From NCBI GenBank assembly GCA_934518555.1, contig CAKSXW010000011.1, positions 1 to 47,344 of the forward strand: a stretch of DNA of 47,344 nt, written 5' to 3'. The notes under the pieces are model-generated. The model did no database searches. It had not been told where the DNA came from and saw only the letters and a list, made by a program, of their open reading frames with translations. This document shows, in pieces, positions 7,862 to 15,861 of the stretch. How positions within the stretch are numbered: position 1 is the first letter of the stretch; the number at the start of each line of letters is the position of its first letter. Made by a program: the position numbers and the translations under genes. The stretch is from an uncultured Faecalibacterium sp. GTDB taxonomy: Bacteria; Bacillota; Clostridia; Oscillospirales; Ruminococcaceae.

Positions 7862-9163
7862 TTAGGATTCCTTCCAGAACAAACCACCGGAAGTCTGGAA
7901 CAGCAGCCAGGGGTTCACACTCTTGCTGCCCAGCTTGAAGTCCATGGTCATTTCCTCCCCCAAAGCCCCCAGGGCCTGGCCTTTTTCCACAGTCTGGCCC
8001 TTGCTGACCGACACAGCCTGGAGGCCGTAGAGGTAGCTCCGCATCCCACAGCCGTGGTCCACCACCACCGTGTTGCCCGTAAGGGCCAAGGCCCCGGCAA
8101 ACACCACGGTGCCGCCCGCCGGGGCCCGGCAGGGCTCCCCGGGGATGGTCAAGAGAGCGGTGGAGTTGGAGCGGCTGCCCTGCTGGCCCTTTTGGACCTT
8201 TACCTGACCGTAATCCACCAGGACGGTGTAGCTTTCCGCCGGGGGCACAAAGCCTCCCTGCCACTGCTTTTCTCCGGCAGGCTGCTCATACAGGGGCCAG
8301 ATGCTGTTCCGGAACTGAGCGTTGGCCTCCTCCGAGGCTGCCGGTTCCGGCTCCACCTCTGCGGTGCCAAAGTCCTTGGGCAGCACGGTCAGGGACCGGG
8401 TAATGGTCTCCCCGTTTACCGTCACCTGCACCTCGTGGCCGCCGGAGGAGGCGTTATAGGCTGCCGGAATGTAGGCTCGCCAGCCCTCCCCGGCCCGGAC
8501 GCACTGCACACTGCCCAGGTCCGTGGTCACGGTGGGGGCCTCGGCTCCGGTCATGCCGGAAACTCGCAGCCCCACCACGCCGCCTTGCTCCACACGCTCG
8601 GCTGAAAGTTCCACCTGGGCACTGGCCTGGAGGGTGAACCGGAAGGAATAGCGATACCAGCCCGTGGGCCGTGCAGGCTTTTCCAGCCCCAGGTTCTTCC
8701 GCAAAGCCCCGGTGCTGCCTCCTTCAAACTGTGCCGCCGTGCCGGCCTCCGGCAGCCGCCACACCGTCAGTTCCGCCTTATACTCCCCGTTGGAGGGGAA
8801 CAAAAAGCTGTCGTACTCCCCGGCCCCACCGGCAAACACCACTTCTCCGGCGTCGGTCTGGATGGTCAGGGTGGTGTAGGCGGCCCAATCCGGCAGCGTC
8901 AGGGCCGGGTGGGCGTCGTAGAGGGTGCCCAGCTTTTGCACCGTCAGGGTGGCAGGGTCGTTGAATACCTTGTCCAGTTTACCGCCAATGAGAGGCACCT
9001 GCCAGCAGCTGCCGTTGGCGGTGAGCTCTGCACCCCCAAAGGCTGCTGCCGGGTCCGGGCGGCCTCCCTGGGTGGTAAAGGCATAGCTTACCCCCATCAC
9101 CGCTGCCAGCAGCAGGCACACCCCCACTGCTACGCTTACCAGCCAGAGCAGAAATCGTTTCAT
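7862..9163 (-). CDS. Membrane-anchored protein with degenerate M23 (LytM) domain
   Basis: A 433-residue protein with an N-terminal membrane anchor (about 3-26), a long extracellular middle with beta-rich sequence and an Ig-like stretch (about 190-265), and a C-terminal LytM fold with VVVDHGCGM and the lipoyl-like run SVSKGQTVEKGQALGALG. Active M23 enzymes use H-x(n)-D and H-x-H; here the first His/Asp region reads SRSNSTALL and the usual Y-x-H-L reads YLYGL, so the zinc ligands are mostly lost. It is probably a non-catalytic wall-binding or regulatory protein. Start ATG 9163 follows AAGGAGAAGG. Confidence 0.75.
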   Translation of the reverse strand: MKRFLLWLVSVAVGVCLLLAAVMGVSYAFTTQGGRPDPAAAFGGAELTANGSCWQVPLIGGKLDKVFNDPATLTVQKLGTLYDAHPALTLPDWAAYTTLTIQTDAGEVVFAGGAGEYDSFLFPSNGEYKAELTVWRLPEAGTAAQFEGGSTGALRKNLGLEKPARPTGWYRYSFRFTLQASAQVELSAERVEQGGVVGLRVSGMTGAEAPTVTTDLGSVQCVRAGEGWRAYIPAAYNASSGGHEVQVTVNGETITRSLTVLPKDFGTAEVEPEPAASEEANAQFRNSIWPLYEQPAGEKQWQGGFVPPAESYTVLVDYGQVKVQKGQQGSRSNSTALLTIPGEPCRAPAGGTVVFAGALALTGNTVVVDHGCGMRSYLYGLQAVSVSKGQTVEKGQALGALGEEMTMDFKLGSKSVNPWLLFQTSGGLFWKES

Positions 9164-9188
9164 ATCCTTCTCCTTATGTAAGAAAAAC

Positions 9189-9229
9189 GGGCGCACCGGT
9201 ACAGCCTGTTCCAGACTTCCGGTGCGCCC
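9189..9229 (-). terminator. Terminator of the small membrane protein gene
   Basis: A perfect 11-bp stem (9189-9199 with 9219-9229) with a 19-base loop; GTTTTTCTT follows on the minus strand. Confidence 0.8.
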
Positions 9230-9246
9230 ACTTGATGCTTGGTCGT

Positions 9247-9447
9247 TTACTCCGCAGCGTCCTCGGCGGATGCTTCCTCGTCGGCAGCCTCCGGCTCCAC
9301 CGTGTCGGCGTCATCCTCACCAAACAGCAGACGCTCGTACTCGTCCAGTTCCTTCTCACGGCGGCGCAGATATACCGCCACAGCGGCCAGGGCTCCGGCC
9401 ACAGCGGCCAGGGCAGCGATCACAGCGATCAGGCAAGATTTCTTCAT
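9247..9447 (-). CDS. Small single-pass membrane protein with acidic tail
   Basis: A 66-residue protein. One membrane segment (about 4-27, Ala/Val-rich) is followed by basic RRREK and then a tail very rich in Asp, Glu and Ala. By the positive-inside rule the tail is cytoplasmic. Ribosome site AAAGGAG precedes the ATG, and the gene sits between a good promoter (9525-9553) and a terminator (9189-9229), so it is surely expressed on its own. No family recognised; function unknown. Confidence 0.8.
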   Translation of the reverse strand: MKKSCLIAVIAALAAVAGALAAVAVYLRRREKELDEYERLLFGEDDADTVEPEAADEEASAEDAAE

Positions 9448-9524
9448 AGGTCAAGCACACTCCTTTTGGGTCGAAACGGTGTTCCCGTTCTGGTTTTCAG
9501 CAGATGCAGATCCATCTTGTGGTT

Positions 9525-9553
9525 ATTATACCCGTTCCTGTCAAAAATTACAA
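9525..9553 (-). promoter_or_regulatory. Promoter of the small membrane protein gene
   Basis: Minus-strand TTGTAA (9553-9548), 17 bases and TATAAT (9530-9525). Confidence 0.75.
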
Positions 9554-9663
9554 CCGTTGCTGGCAATATTTTAACAGACTATCCCCTTTGCACAAAACCC
9601 TTTCGGCAGGATGCTGGTTTTGGGCCGCTCCCCTTTGGGCACAACGCCCAAAAAATGGAAACT

Positions 9664-10707
9664 TCAGCCCATCCGCTGCCGATAAGCGGCAAAGGCACCG
9701 GGCAGAGTGTAGGTGGTCTGCAGCTCCTGGGGGCTGGCCCACACATACCCCTCCGGGGCCGGCTGGTCTGCCACCGTCAGTTCCAGCCCCGACAGCAGCC
9801 ATTCCACATGGGTAAAGATGTGTTTGGCTGCCGGCAGAGCCTCCGGCCGAGGGTCTGCCAGCTGCAGCCCCAGAGCCTGCAGCCGCTCCAGCACCTGGGC
9901 CTGCAGCAGGTGTTCCCCCTCCCACAGCACCGGTTGCCACAGCCCTGCCAGCAGCCCTTTTTCCGGCCGACGCTGCACCAGAAAACCTGCCGGACTTTTG
10001 ACCAGGGCCACCGTTACCGGCAGCACCCGGCGAGGCTTGGGCTTGGCCTTTTGGGGCAGCTGCCCGGTGGTGCCTGCCGCCCGGGCCTGGCACTGCTCTG
10101 CCAGAGGGCACTGCCCACACAGGGGCGCACCGTTGGGCACACACACCAGGGCCCCCAGCTCCATGAGGGCCTGGTTATAGTCCCCGGCTTTTTCCGGCGG
10201 CTGATGCTCCATGACCCGGGCGGTAAAGGCCTTTTTTACCTTGGGATCGGTGATGATGCCGGGGTCGTTGTACAGCCGGGCAACCACCCGCAGCACGTTG
10301 CCGTCCACCGCCGGGACTGGGATGCCGAAGCTGATGGAGGCAATGGCCCCGGCGGTGTACTCCCCGATGCCGGGCAAGGACCGCAGAACCTGGTAATCTG
10401 CCGGCAGCTGGCCCCCATACTGCTGGCACACCAGCTTTGCCGCCTTTTGCAGGTTCCGCACCCGGCTGTAGTAGCCCAGGCCCTCCCACAGCTTGTGGAG
10501 CTTTTCTTCCTCGCAGGCTGCCAGGGCCGGGATATCCGGCAGCTGGGCCAGAAAGCGATGGTAATAGGGCAGCACCGCCGACACCCGGGTCTGCTGCAGC
10601 ATCACCTCGCTGAGCCACACATGGTAGGGGGTAGGGTCGGTGCGGAAGGGCAGACTGCGGCGGTTTTTGTAGAACCAATCCAGTAAGGCAGGTGCAATGT
10701 TTTCCAC
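9664..10707 (-). CDS. mutY: A/G-specific adenine glycosylase MutY
   Basis: A 347-residue base-excision repair enzyme that removes adenine paired with 8-oxoguanine. The catalytic Glu sits in SEVMLQQTRV, the helix-hairpin-helix in LPGIGEYTAGAI and the catalytic Asp in VDGNVLRV. The iron-sulfur cysteines are in C-VPNGAPL-C-GQ-C-PLAEQ-C, with seven residues in the first gap where six is usual. A NUDIX-like C-terminal domain (about 220-345) reads 8-oxoG. The GTG at 10707 lies ten bases after AAGGAG and starts where homologues start; an upstream in-frame ATG at 10755 lies inside the neighbouring repeat. Confidence 0.93.
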   Translation of the reverse strand: MENIAPALLDWFYKNRRSLPFRTDPTPYHVWLSEVMLQQTRVSAVLPYYHRFLAQLPDIPALAACEEEKLHKLWEGLGYYSRVRNLQKAAKLVCQQYGGQLPADYQVLRSLPGIGEYTAGAIASISFGIPVPAVDGNVLRVVARLYNDPGIITDPKVKKAFTARVMEHQPPEKAGDYNQALMELGALVCVPNGAPLCGQCPLAEQCQARAAGTTGQLPQKAKPKPRRVLPVTVALVKSPAGFLVQRRPEKGLLAGLWQPVLWEGEHLLQAQVLERLQALGLQLADPRPEALPAAKHIFTHVEWLLSGLELTVADQPAPEGYVWASPQELQTTYTLPGAFAAYRQRMG

Positions 10708-10741
10708 TTGTTTTGTGCTCCTTGTTGAAAGATCGTGGGAG

Positions 10742-10903
10742 ACCCTCTCAGTCACGGCTTACGCCGTGCCAGCTCCCCCGAGGGGGGAGCTTTTTTGCTG
10801 CTGACCGCAGCCTTCTCCTTCCAAACAGAAGGAGCTTTTCTCATTCCCGCACAGAAGCTCCCCCTTTCGGGGGAGCTGGCGAGCGCAGCGAGACTGAGAG
10901 GGT
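10742..10903. repeat. Palindromic MITE-like repeat element
   Basis: Terminal inverted repeats ACCCTCTCAGTC (10742-10753) and GACTGAGAGGGT (10892-10903) are perfect over 12 bases. Inside are further palindromes, the hairpins around AGCTCCCCC/GGGGGAGCT and CACGGC/GCCGTG. No coding potential. It lies between asnS and mutY. Related, shorter or diverged copies occur at 3673-3720, 19137-19190 and 41030-41167. Confidence 0.75.
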
Positions 10904-10911
10904 TTTCAACC

Positions 10912-10937
10912 AAAAAAGCCGCCGCTGATGCGGCGAC
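10912..10937 (-). terminator. Terminator of asnS
   Basis: Stem 10918-10925 with 10930-10937 (one mismatch), loop TGAT, followed on the minus strand by TTTTTTGG. Confidence 0.7.
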
Positions 10938-10963
10938 TTTCTTGGTTACAGTATGTACACTCC

Positions 10964-12352
10964 TCAGAAGCCGTATGCAGTACGGGGGAAGGGCAGCACG
11001 TCACGGATGTTCTGGATGCCCGTGAGGTACATGATGAGACGCTCAAAGCCCAGGCCGTAGCCGGCGTGCTCCACGCCGCCAAACTTCCGCAGGTTCAGGT
11101 ACCAGTCGTAGCTGCTCTTGTCCAGGCCCAGCTCGTCCATACGGGTGGCCAGCTTGTCGTAGCTTTCCTCACGCTGGCTGCCGCCGATGAGCTCGCCGAT
11201 GCCGGGCACCAGCATATCTGCGGCGGCCACGGTCTTGCCGTCGGCGTTCTGCTTCATGTAGAAGCTCTTGATCTCCTTGGGGTAGTCGGTAACGAACACC
11301 GGCTTTTTGTACACCACCTCGGTGAGGTACCGCTCGTGCTCGGTCTGGATGTCCACGCCCCACTCCACCGGGAACTGGAACTTCTTGTTGTTCTTTTTCA
11401 GGATCTCGATGGCCTCGGTGTAGCTGATGCGGCCAAACTCGCTGCCAGCCACCAGCTCCAGACGCTCGATGAGGCCCTTGTCGATGAACTGGTTGAAGAA
11501 GGCCATCTCATCGGGGCAGTTCTCCAGCACATAGCGGATGACGTACTTGATCATAGCCTCGGCGTTGTCCATGTAGCCGGACAGGTCGCAGAAAGCCATC
11601 TCCGGCTCGATCATCCAGAACTCGGCTGCGTGACGGGTGGTAAAGCTCTTTTCCGCCCGGAAGGTGGGGCCAAAGGTGTACACCTTGCCAAACGCCATGG
11701 CCATGGCCTCGGCCTCCAGCTGGCCGGACACCGTCAGGTTCACCGGCTTCTCAAAGAAGTCCTGGGTGTAATCCACGGTGCCGTCCTCGTTTTTGGGCAC
11801 GTTCTCCAGGTCCAGGGTGGTGACCCGGAACATCTCACCGGCACCCTCGCAGTCAGAGGCAGTCAGCAGCGGAGAGTGGGCGTAGACAAAGCCGTTCTCC
11901 TGGAAGAAGCGATGGATGGCAAAGGCAGCAGCGCTGCGGACCCGGAAAGCAGCGTTGAAGGTGTTGGTACGGGGGCGCAGGGTGGGCATGGTACGCAGAT
12001 ACTCCATGCTCATCTTCTTTTTCTGCAGGGGGTACTCCTCTGCAGGGCAGTCGCCCAGGATCTCCACGCTGTCGGCGTTCAGCTCAAAGGGCTGCTTGGC
12101 CTGGGGGGTCAGCACCAGCTTGCCCTTGATGCACAGGCTGCTGTACAGGCCGGTGTGGATGACCTGGTCGTAGTTGGGCAGCTTGCCGGCTTCCAGCACC
12201 ACCTGCAGGGTCTTGAAGCAGCCGCCGTCCGACAGGGCGATGAAGCCGATGTTCTTGGAGTCGCGGATGTTCTTTGCCCAGCCGCAGACGGTGATCTCGG
12301 TGCCGTCCGCCGGGGTGTTCTTGAACAGCGAAAGGATCTCGGTACGTTCCAT
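10964..12352 (-). CDS. asnS: Asparaginyl-tRNA synthetase
   Basis: A 462-residue class II synthetase that charges tRNA-Asn. An N-terminal OB-fold ([22 protein letters not shown]) binds the anticodon; the catalytic core contains [21 protein letters not shown] (motif 2) and [15 protein letters not shown] (motif 3, ATP-binding Arg). The start ATG 12352 follows AAGGAG. Expression is governed by the T-box leader upstream. The presence of AsnRS implies direct charging of asparagine; whether the transamidation route also exists cannot be seen here. Confidence 0.96.
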   Translation of the reverse strand: MERTEILSLFKNTPADGTEITVCGWAKNIRDSKNIGFIALSDGGCFKTLQVVLEAGKLPNYDQVIHTGLYSSLCIKGKLVLTPQAKQPFELNADSVEILGDCPAEEYPLQKKKMSMEYLRTMPTLRPRTNTFNAAFRVRSAAAFAIHRFFQENGFVYAHSPLLTASDCEGAGEMFRVTTLDLENVPKNEDGTVDYTQDFFEKPVNLTVSGQLEAEAMAMAFGKVYTFGPTFRAEKSFTTRHAAEFWMIEPEMAFCDLSGYMDNAEAMIKYVIRYVLENCPDEMAFFNQFIDKGLIERLELVAGSEFGRISYTEAIEILKKNNKKFQFPVEWGVDIQTEHERYLTEVVYKKPVFVTDYPKEIKSFYMKQNADGKTVAAADMLVPGIGELIGGSQREESYDKLATRMDELGLDKSSYDWYLNLRKFGGVEHAGYGLGFERLIMYLTGIQNIRDVLPFPRTAYGF

Positions 12353-12372
12353 AGTAGTTCTCCTTTGTAAAG

Positions 12373-12652
12373 AAAAAAGACAGCTTTTGCCCTGAAAGTT
12401 CAGGGCGAACAAGCTGTCTTGTAATGTCCGCGGTGCCACCTGAATTACCGGAAGTGCCGGTCCCTCGTGCGCTCAAAAAAGCGCTGTCCCCGTAACGCTG
12501 GACCTGCGTCTCGCCTACTGGCAGCCTCTGGGCTGGGTTCAGCTTGCTGCTCCCGGGTGTTCGTTCATGCGGCGCACAGGCACGGCTCTCAGCACTGCCG
12601 TACTCTCTGGGCTGTAGCAGTCCGCACTACTTTTCCCGATCCTTGCATTTCG
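12373..12652 (-). promoter_or_regulatory. T-box riboswitch (tRNA-Asn sensing) of asnS
   Basis: On the minus strand the T-box core GGTGGCACCGCGG lies at 12440-12428, followed by a terminator stem (12420-12411 with 12386-12377, inner hairpin) and a T run (12376-12373). Upstream is Stem I with the AGAGAG K-turn motif near 12608-12603. Two AAC triplets at 12565-12563 and 12561-12559 lie where the specifier loop is expected, and AAC is an asparagine codon. Uncharged tRNA-Asn should pair with it and prevent termination. Confidence 0.93.
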
Positions 12653-12658
12653 TTTTTA

Positions 12659-12687
12659 AAAATAGCACTTCAGCGGTAGTTTGTCAA
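12659..12687 (-). promoter_or_regulatory. Promoter of the asnS T-box transcript
   Basis: Minus-strand TTGACA (12687-12682), 17 bases and TATTTT (12664-12659). The -35 overlaps the TGA stop of spoIIP. Confidence 0.8.
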
Positions 12688-13817
12688 GGGCTCGGCTGCC
12701 CCAGCAGGGCCGCTGCCAGGGCCCGGGCCGCCAATTGCCCGGCGTACAGGGCCTCGTTCAGGGTGTTGCCGTGGCCCCCTACCTCCAAAAGCAGGCTCCC
12801 GGTGGTCAGGTCCTGGTTATAAAAGCGGTAGCTGAACAGTACCGGACGGGTCAGGCCGGGGAAGCTGCCCTCCATGGCCTGCTCCCAGGCAGCGGCAAAC
12901 CGCAGGTTCTGCCGCCAGTTGGGCAGCTGCACCGTGGTGCCGTTGTCGCAGCCGCAGATGATCATGACCTGGGCCGCCTGCCGCCCCTCCACGGTGCACA
13001 CCGGGGCATACCGGGCCCCGGCGGCGGTCTCGATGGCGTCTCGGTGGACGTCCAGCACCACCTTGATGCTGGGGTACTGGGCCAGATACTGCTGCACCAC
13101 GGCCCGGCTGTTGCCGTAGCTGCCGGTGTAGCTGGGGTAATCGTTGAGGGTCTCGTCGTGGAGGGTATGGATGCCTGCGGCGTTGAGGGTGTCTGCCACC
13201 ACCCGGCCCACGGCGCAGACGTTGCGCTGCCGGTCGGTGGTCCGGGCCCCGTCCCCGGGGGCAAACCACAGCCCCTGAGAAAGGCGGTAGTCCTCGGTGG
13301 CGTGGGTGTGCATCACCAGCACCTGGGGGTCCGGGCTGTTGGGCTCCACCGCAAAGGGCAAAGGCCCCTCCAGGGCTGCTGCCAGGTCCCCGGCGGACTG
13401 CCGGGTGTTGTTCTTTATAGTACCGGCCCCACAGGGGATGTACTTTTCGCCGCTGCCCTGGGGGTAGTTCTTTTCCACCACGGTCCCGGCATCTGCCGGA
13501 CGGGCCTCCTCCCCTTCCAGGGGTACCAGATAGGCCTCGATACCCTCCGGCAGGGCCGGGGCAGCCTCCGGTTCCAGCTGGGGCTCCGGCTCTGCCGGGG
13601 CCGAGGACACTGCCGCCGGGGCCTGGGAGGCTGCCAGGGCCTGCCGCCCAGCCCACAGCAGGGTCCGGGCCGCAGGCACCGGAGCCGCCAGCACTGCCGC
13701 CAGCACCAGGGCCACGCTGCGGCATCCCAGGCACAGGGCGGTGAACAGGGCAGCAGCCTCCAGAAAAGGCAGCCCCTGGGGGCGGTGCCGTTCCGGCGCA
13801 GGCATCCGGCTTCGCAT
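12684..13817 (-). CDS. spoIIP: Stage II sporulation protein P (SpoIIP)
   Basis: A 377-residue membrane-anchored peptidoglycan hydrolase (amidase and endopeptidase) that works with SpoIID and SpoIIM to move the mother-cell membrane around the forespore. There is a hydrophobic N-terminal anchor (about 24-50), an Ala/Pro/Glu linker (60-90), and a catalytic domain (about 110-370) with VLVMHTHATEDY, VVLDVHRDAI and LLEVGGHGNTLNEA, the family hallmarks holding the metal-binding His and Glu. Start ATG 13817 follows AAAGGAGGG. It lies 50 bases after gpr, the same gpr-spoIIP order as in Bacillus. Confidence 0.95.
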   Translation of the reverse strand: MRSRMPAPERHRPQGLPFLEAAALFTALCLGCRSVALVLAAVLAAPVPAARTLLWAGRQALAASQAPAAVSSAPAEPEPQLEPEAAPALPEGIEAYLVPLEGEEARPADAGTVVEKNYPQGSGEKYIPCGAGTIKNNTRQSAGDLAAALEGPLPFAVEPNSPDPQVLVMHTHATEDYRLSQGLWFAPGDGARTTDRQRNVCAVGRVVADTLNAAGIHTLHDETLNDYPSYTGSYGNSRAVVQQYLAQYPSIKVVLDVHRDAIETAAGARYAPVCTVEGRQAAQVMIICGCDNGTTVQLPNWRQNLRFAAAWEQAMEGSFPGLTRPVLFSYRFYNQDLTTGSLLLEVGGHGNTLNEALYAGQLAARALAAALLGQPSP

Positions 13818-13867
13818 GGCAGGTCCCTCCTTTCCCCTATGGTCTCCATCTTAAAACAAGGCTGCCC

Positions 13868-14656
13868 TCACCCCGTAAGCCAGGCCAGCTGGGCCACCGT
13901 GAGCCGGGGCTGCAGGGCCCGGTTCAGCATCCCGGCCAGCAGGGCGGAGCCGTGGGCGATGACGCTGTCCAGGGCCCGGGGGGTCACCACCAGGTCCGCC
14001 CCCTCCGGGGCCTCCATCAGCACCGGGATGCCTGCCGCCAGCACCGGCACCCCCAGGGCAGCGGCATCCAGGTGCTTTGCGTGGTCTGCCTGGGCCGGGT
14101 ACAGCCCGGTATCGGAAAACTGGATGCTGCGGCCCAGCCGGGCTGCCTCGCTGGTGCAAAGGCTGTCCACGCACACCAGGGCCACAGGCCGGGCCGCCTG
14201 GACCAGGGCCCGGGCCAGCTGCCGCAACGTCAGGCCTGTATCCCCGGACACCCCCGGGGCCACCGCCGCCACGGGACGGATGCCCGGCACCGGCAGCGAG
14301 TGCCCCGGTCCCATGGTCACCAGCACCCTTTGGGCAGTACGGGGGCCCAGGGCATCGGCGGTCACCCGGCGGCTGCCTACCCCCAGCACCAGCACCGGGC
14401 CCTCCGGCGGCAGCAGGGCCTGCAGCTCTGCGGCCCCGGTCTCGATGACCGCCTCGTCCCGTTCGTCCAGTACGCTGACACTGGGCATCTCCAGGGTCAC
14501 ATACCGCCCCCGGGGCCGGGCCAGCCCCTCCCGGGCGATCTCCACCCGGGTCACCGTAACGCCGCCCTGCCGGGCCGTGGCCAGCCGCACCCCAGGGGGC
14601 ACCCCTGCAGCCCCGGGGGCCCGGAACCACTCATCTGCCATGTCGGTTTTACACAT
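13868..14656 (-). CDS. gpr: GPR germination endopeptidase
   Basis: A 262-residue aspartic-type protease that degrades the small acid-soluble DNA-binding proteins when a spore germinates. The N-terminal K-T-D-M-A-D-E matches the family's R-T-D-L-A-x-E pro-sequence, and VGSRRVTADALGPR, GVSGDTGLT and CVDSLCTSE are the conserved blocks holding the catalytic aspartates. It is shorter than the Bacillus enzyme (about 370), lacking much of the C-terminal part, but similar short forms are plausible in Clostridia. Start ATG 14656 follows GGGAG. First gene of the gpr-spoIIP operon, behind a sigma-G-like promoter. Confidence 0.92.
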   Translation of the reverse strand: MCKTDMADEWFRAPGAAGVPPGVRLATARQGGVTVTRVEIAREGLARPRGRYVTLEMPSVSVLDERDEAVIETGAAELQALLPPEGPVLVLGVGSRRVTADALGPRTAQRVLVTMGPGHSLPVPGIRPVAAVAPGVSGDTGLTLRQLARALVQAARPVALVCVDSLCTSEAARLGRSIQFSDTGLYPAQADHAKHLDAAALGVPVLAAGIPVLMEAPEGADLVVTPRALDSVIAHGSALLAGMLNRALQPRLTVAQLAWLTG

Positions 14657-14708
14657 TTTGCCACGCTCCCATCCCTTTTGGGGGCCTTTGGGCCCCGGAA
14701 TCCGGGCT

Positions 14709-14738
14709 GAGTATGGGAAAATCGAAATTTTTTCATAC
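14709..14738 (-). promoter_or_regulatory. Sigma-G-type promoter of gpr-spoIIP
   Basis: Minus-strand GTATG (14738-14734), 18 bases and CATACTC (14715-14709). The Bacillus sigma-G consensus is GHATR, 18 bases, CATXHTA. gpr is a known sigma-F/G target there, so the match has biological sense. Confidence 0.65.
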
Positions 14739-14755
14739 AAAAATCAAAAAAACGC

Positions 14756-14784
14756 TTGCGTCGGTACGGCAAATATGGTATCAT
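14756..14784 (+). promoter_or_regulatory. Promoter of rpsT
   Basis: TTGCGT (14756-14761), 17 bases and TATCAT (14779-14784) with a TGG extension before the -10. Confidence 0.7.
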
Positions 14785-14822
14785 AAGGTGCGCTGTTATA
14801 GGTAGCCAAGGAGGTGGAACGA

Positions 14823-15083
14823 ATGCCTAACATCAAATCTCAGAAGGACCGCGTCGTGCAGGCTGCTGCAGAGCAGGCTCACAACAAGGCCATTAAGACC
14901 AACCTGAAAACAGTCGTCAAGAAGGCAGACGCTGCCATCGATGCGAATGCCGCTGACAAGGACGCAACCGTCCTGGCTGCTGTTTCCGCGATCGACAAGG
15001 CTCGCGCTAAGGGTGTCATCAAGAAGAACACCGCAAGCCGCAAGATCAGCCGTATGGCAAAGCGTGCTAACAAGAACGCTTGA
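14823..15083 (+). CDS. rpsT: 30S ribosomal protein S20
   Basis: An 86-residue Lys/Ala-rich protein of the small ribosomal subunit that binds 16S rRNA. It begins MPNIKSQKDRV and ends KKNTASRKISRMAKRANK, both typical. ATG 14823 lies six bases after AAGGAGGTG; a GTG at 14814 is part of that site and can be dismissed. Divergent from gpr, as in many Firmicutes. Own promoter and terminator. Confidence 0.97.
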   Translation: MPNIKSQKDRVVQAAAEQAHNKAIKTNLKTVVKKADAAIDANAADKDATVLAAVSAIDKARAKGVIKKNTASRKISRMAKRANKNA

Positions 15084-15106
15084 TCGCAGTTTGATTGACG
15101 AACAAA

Positions 15107-15142
15107 ACCTCTGTACCGGAGCGCCCGGTACAGGGGTTTTTG
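15107..15142 (+). terminator. Terminator of rpsT
   Basis: A 13-bp stem (15107-15119 with 15125-15137, one G-U) followed by TTTTTGTTTTT. Confidence 0.88.
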
Positions 15143-15145
15143 TTT

Positions 15146-15412
15146 TTATACCGGTTCCGGCTGAGCCGTCAGGGCTGCCCAGTCCACCGGCGGCACCGGC
15201 TCCAGCAGCTGCTCCGGCGGCAGGGGCTGGGCAGGCTCTGCCCACAGCCCCCACACCGCCCAGGCCAGGGGCACCGCTGCCCCCAGGCCCAGCGCCGGCA
15301 GACCCAGAGCCGGGTCGGTACACACCGGGCTCCCCGGCAGCATGGCCGCCCCGGTGCACAGCAGCTGGGCTGCAAAAAGCTCCCACAACAAGGGGGTCCA
15401 GCTTTGCTTCAT
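15146..15412 (-). CDS. Small hydrophobic protein downstream of spoVAE
   Basis: An 88-residue protein with hydrophobic stretches at about 6-25 and 36-58 and a Pro/Glu-rich tail. Start ATG 15412 follows GGAGGTGAG. It lies 92 bases after spoVAE on the same strand and could be a late member of the spoVA operon, but a TACACT -10 near 15440-15435 may give it its own promoter. No family recognised; a spore membrane role is only suggested by position. Confidence 0.6.
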   Translation of the reverse strand: MKQSWTPLLWELFAAQLLCTGAAMLPGSPVCTDPALGLPALGLGAAVPLAWAVWGLWAEPAQPLPPEQLLEPVPPVDWAALTAQPEPV

Positions 15413-15504
15413 CCTGCTCACCTCCGTTTTCCACAGTGTAGCGCAGGAATGGTGCAAAACAAGGCGAACCCTCGCCGGGGAGCTTTTTTCTTTGGGCCGG
15501 GCAG

Positions 15505-15861
15505 TCAGTTCTGGTCGTGGCTCTTGCCCACCCAGGAGCACACCACACCGCAGACCAGGCTGGCAGTGACCCCGGCGGCGGCAGCGGTAAGGCCCCCGGT
15601 CAGGATGCCCAGGGCCCCCTGCTGCTGCAGGGCAGTACGCACCCCCTTGGCCAGCAGATGACCAAAGCCCAGCAGGGGCACTGTGGCCCCGGCCCCGGCC
15701 AGCTCCGCCAACGGGGCGTACCACCCCAGGGCCGACAGCACCACCCCTGCCACCACATACCCGGTGAGGATCCGGGCCGGGGTAAGGCCCGTCAGGTCGA
15801 TGAGCAGCTGCCCCACAGTGCAGATGGCTCCCCCTACGCAAAAGGCCCAGACATAGTTCAT
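15505..15861 (-). CDS. spoVAE: Stage V sporulation protein AE (SpoVAE)
   Basis: A 118-residue integral membrane protein with about four hydrophobic segments. It begins MNYVWAFCVGGAICTVGQLLID, the family start, and contains the motif VPLLGFGHLLAKG. SpoVA proteins form the channel that loads dipicolinic acid into the forespore and releases it on germination. The ATG at 15861 overlaps the spoVAD stop by four bases (ATGA), after GGAGGA. Last of the spoVAC-D-E set. Confidence 0.93.
   Translation of the reverse strand: MNYVWAFCVGGAICTVGQLLIDLTGLTPARILTGYVVAGVVLSALGWYAPLAELAGAGATVPLLGFGHLLAKGVRTALQQQGALGILTGGLTAAAAGVTASLVCGVVCSWVGKSHDQN

Noticed and set aside
9637..9653. TTGGGC/GCCCAA hairpin as a mutY terminator
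   Set aside because: On the mutY strand the T-run lies before the stem, not after it.
12361..12680. Small open frames in the asnS leader
   Set aside because: The region is explained by the T-box; no ribosome sites of quality.
13851..14630. 259-codon and other Gly/Pro/Arg-rich minus-strand frames over gpr and spoIIP
   Set aside because: Shifted-frame shadows with biased composition and no motifs.
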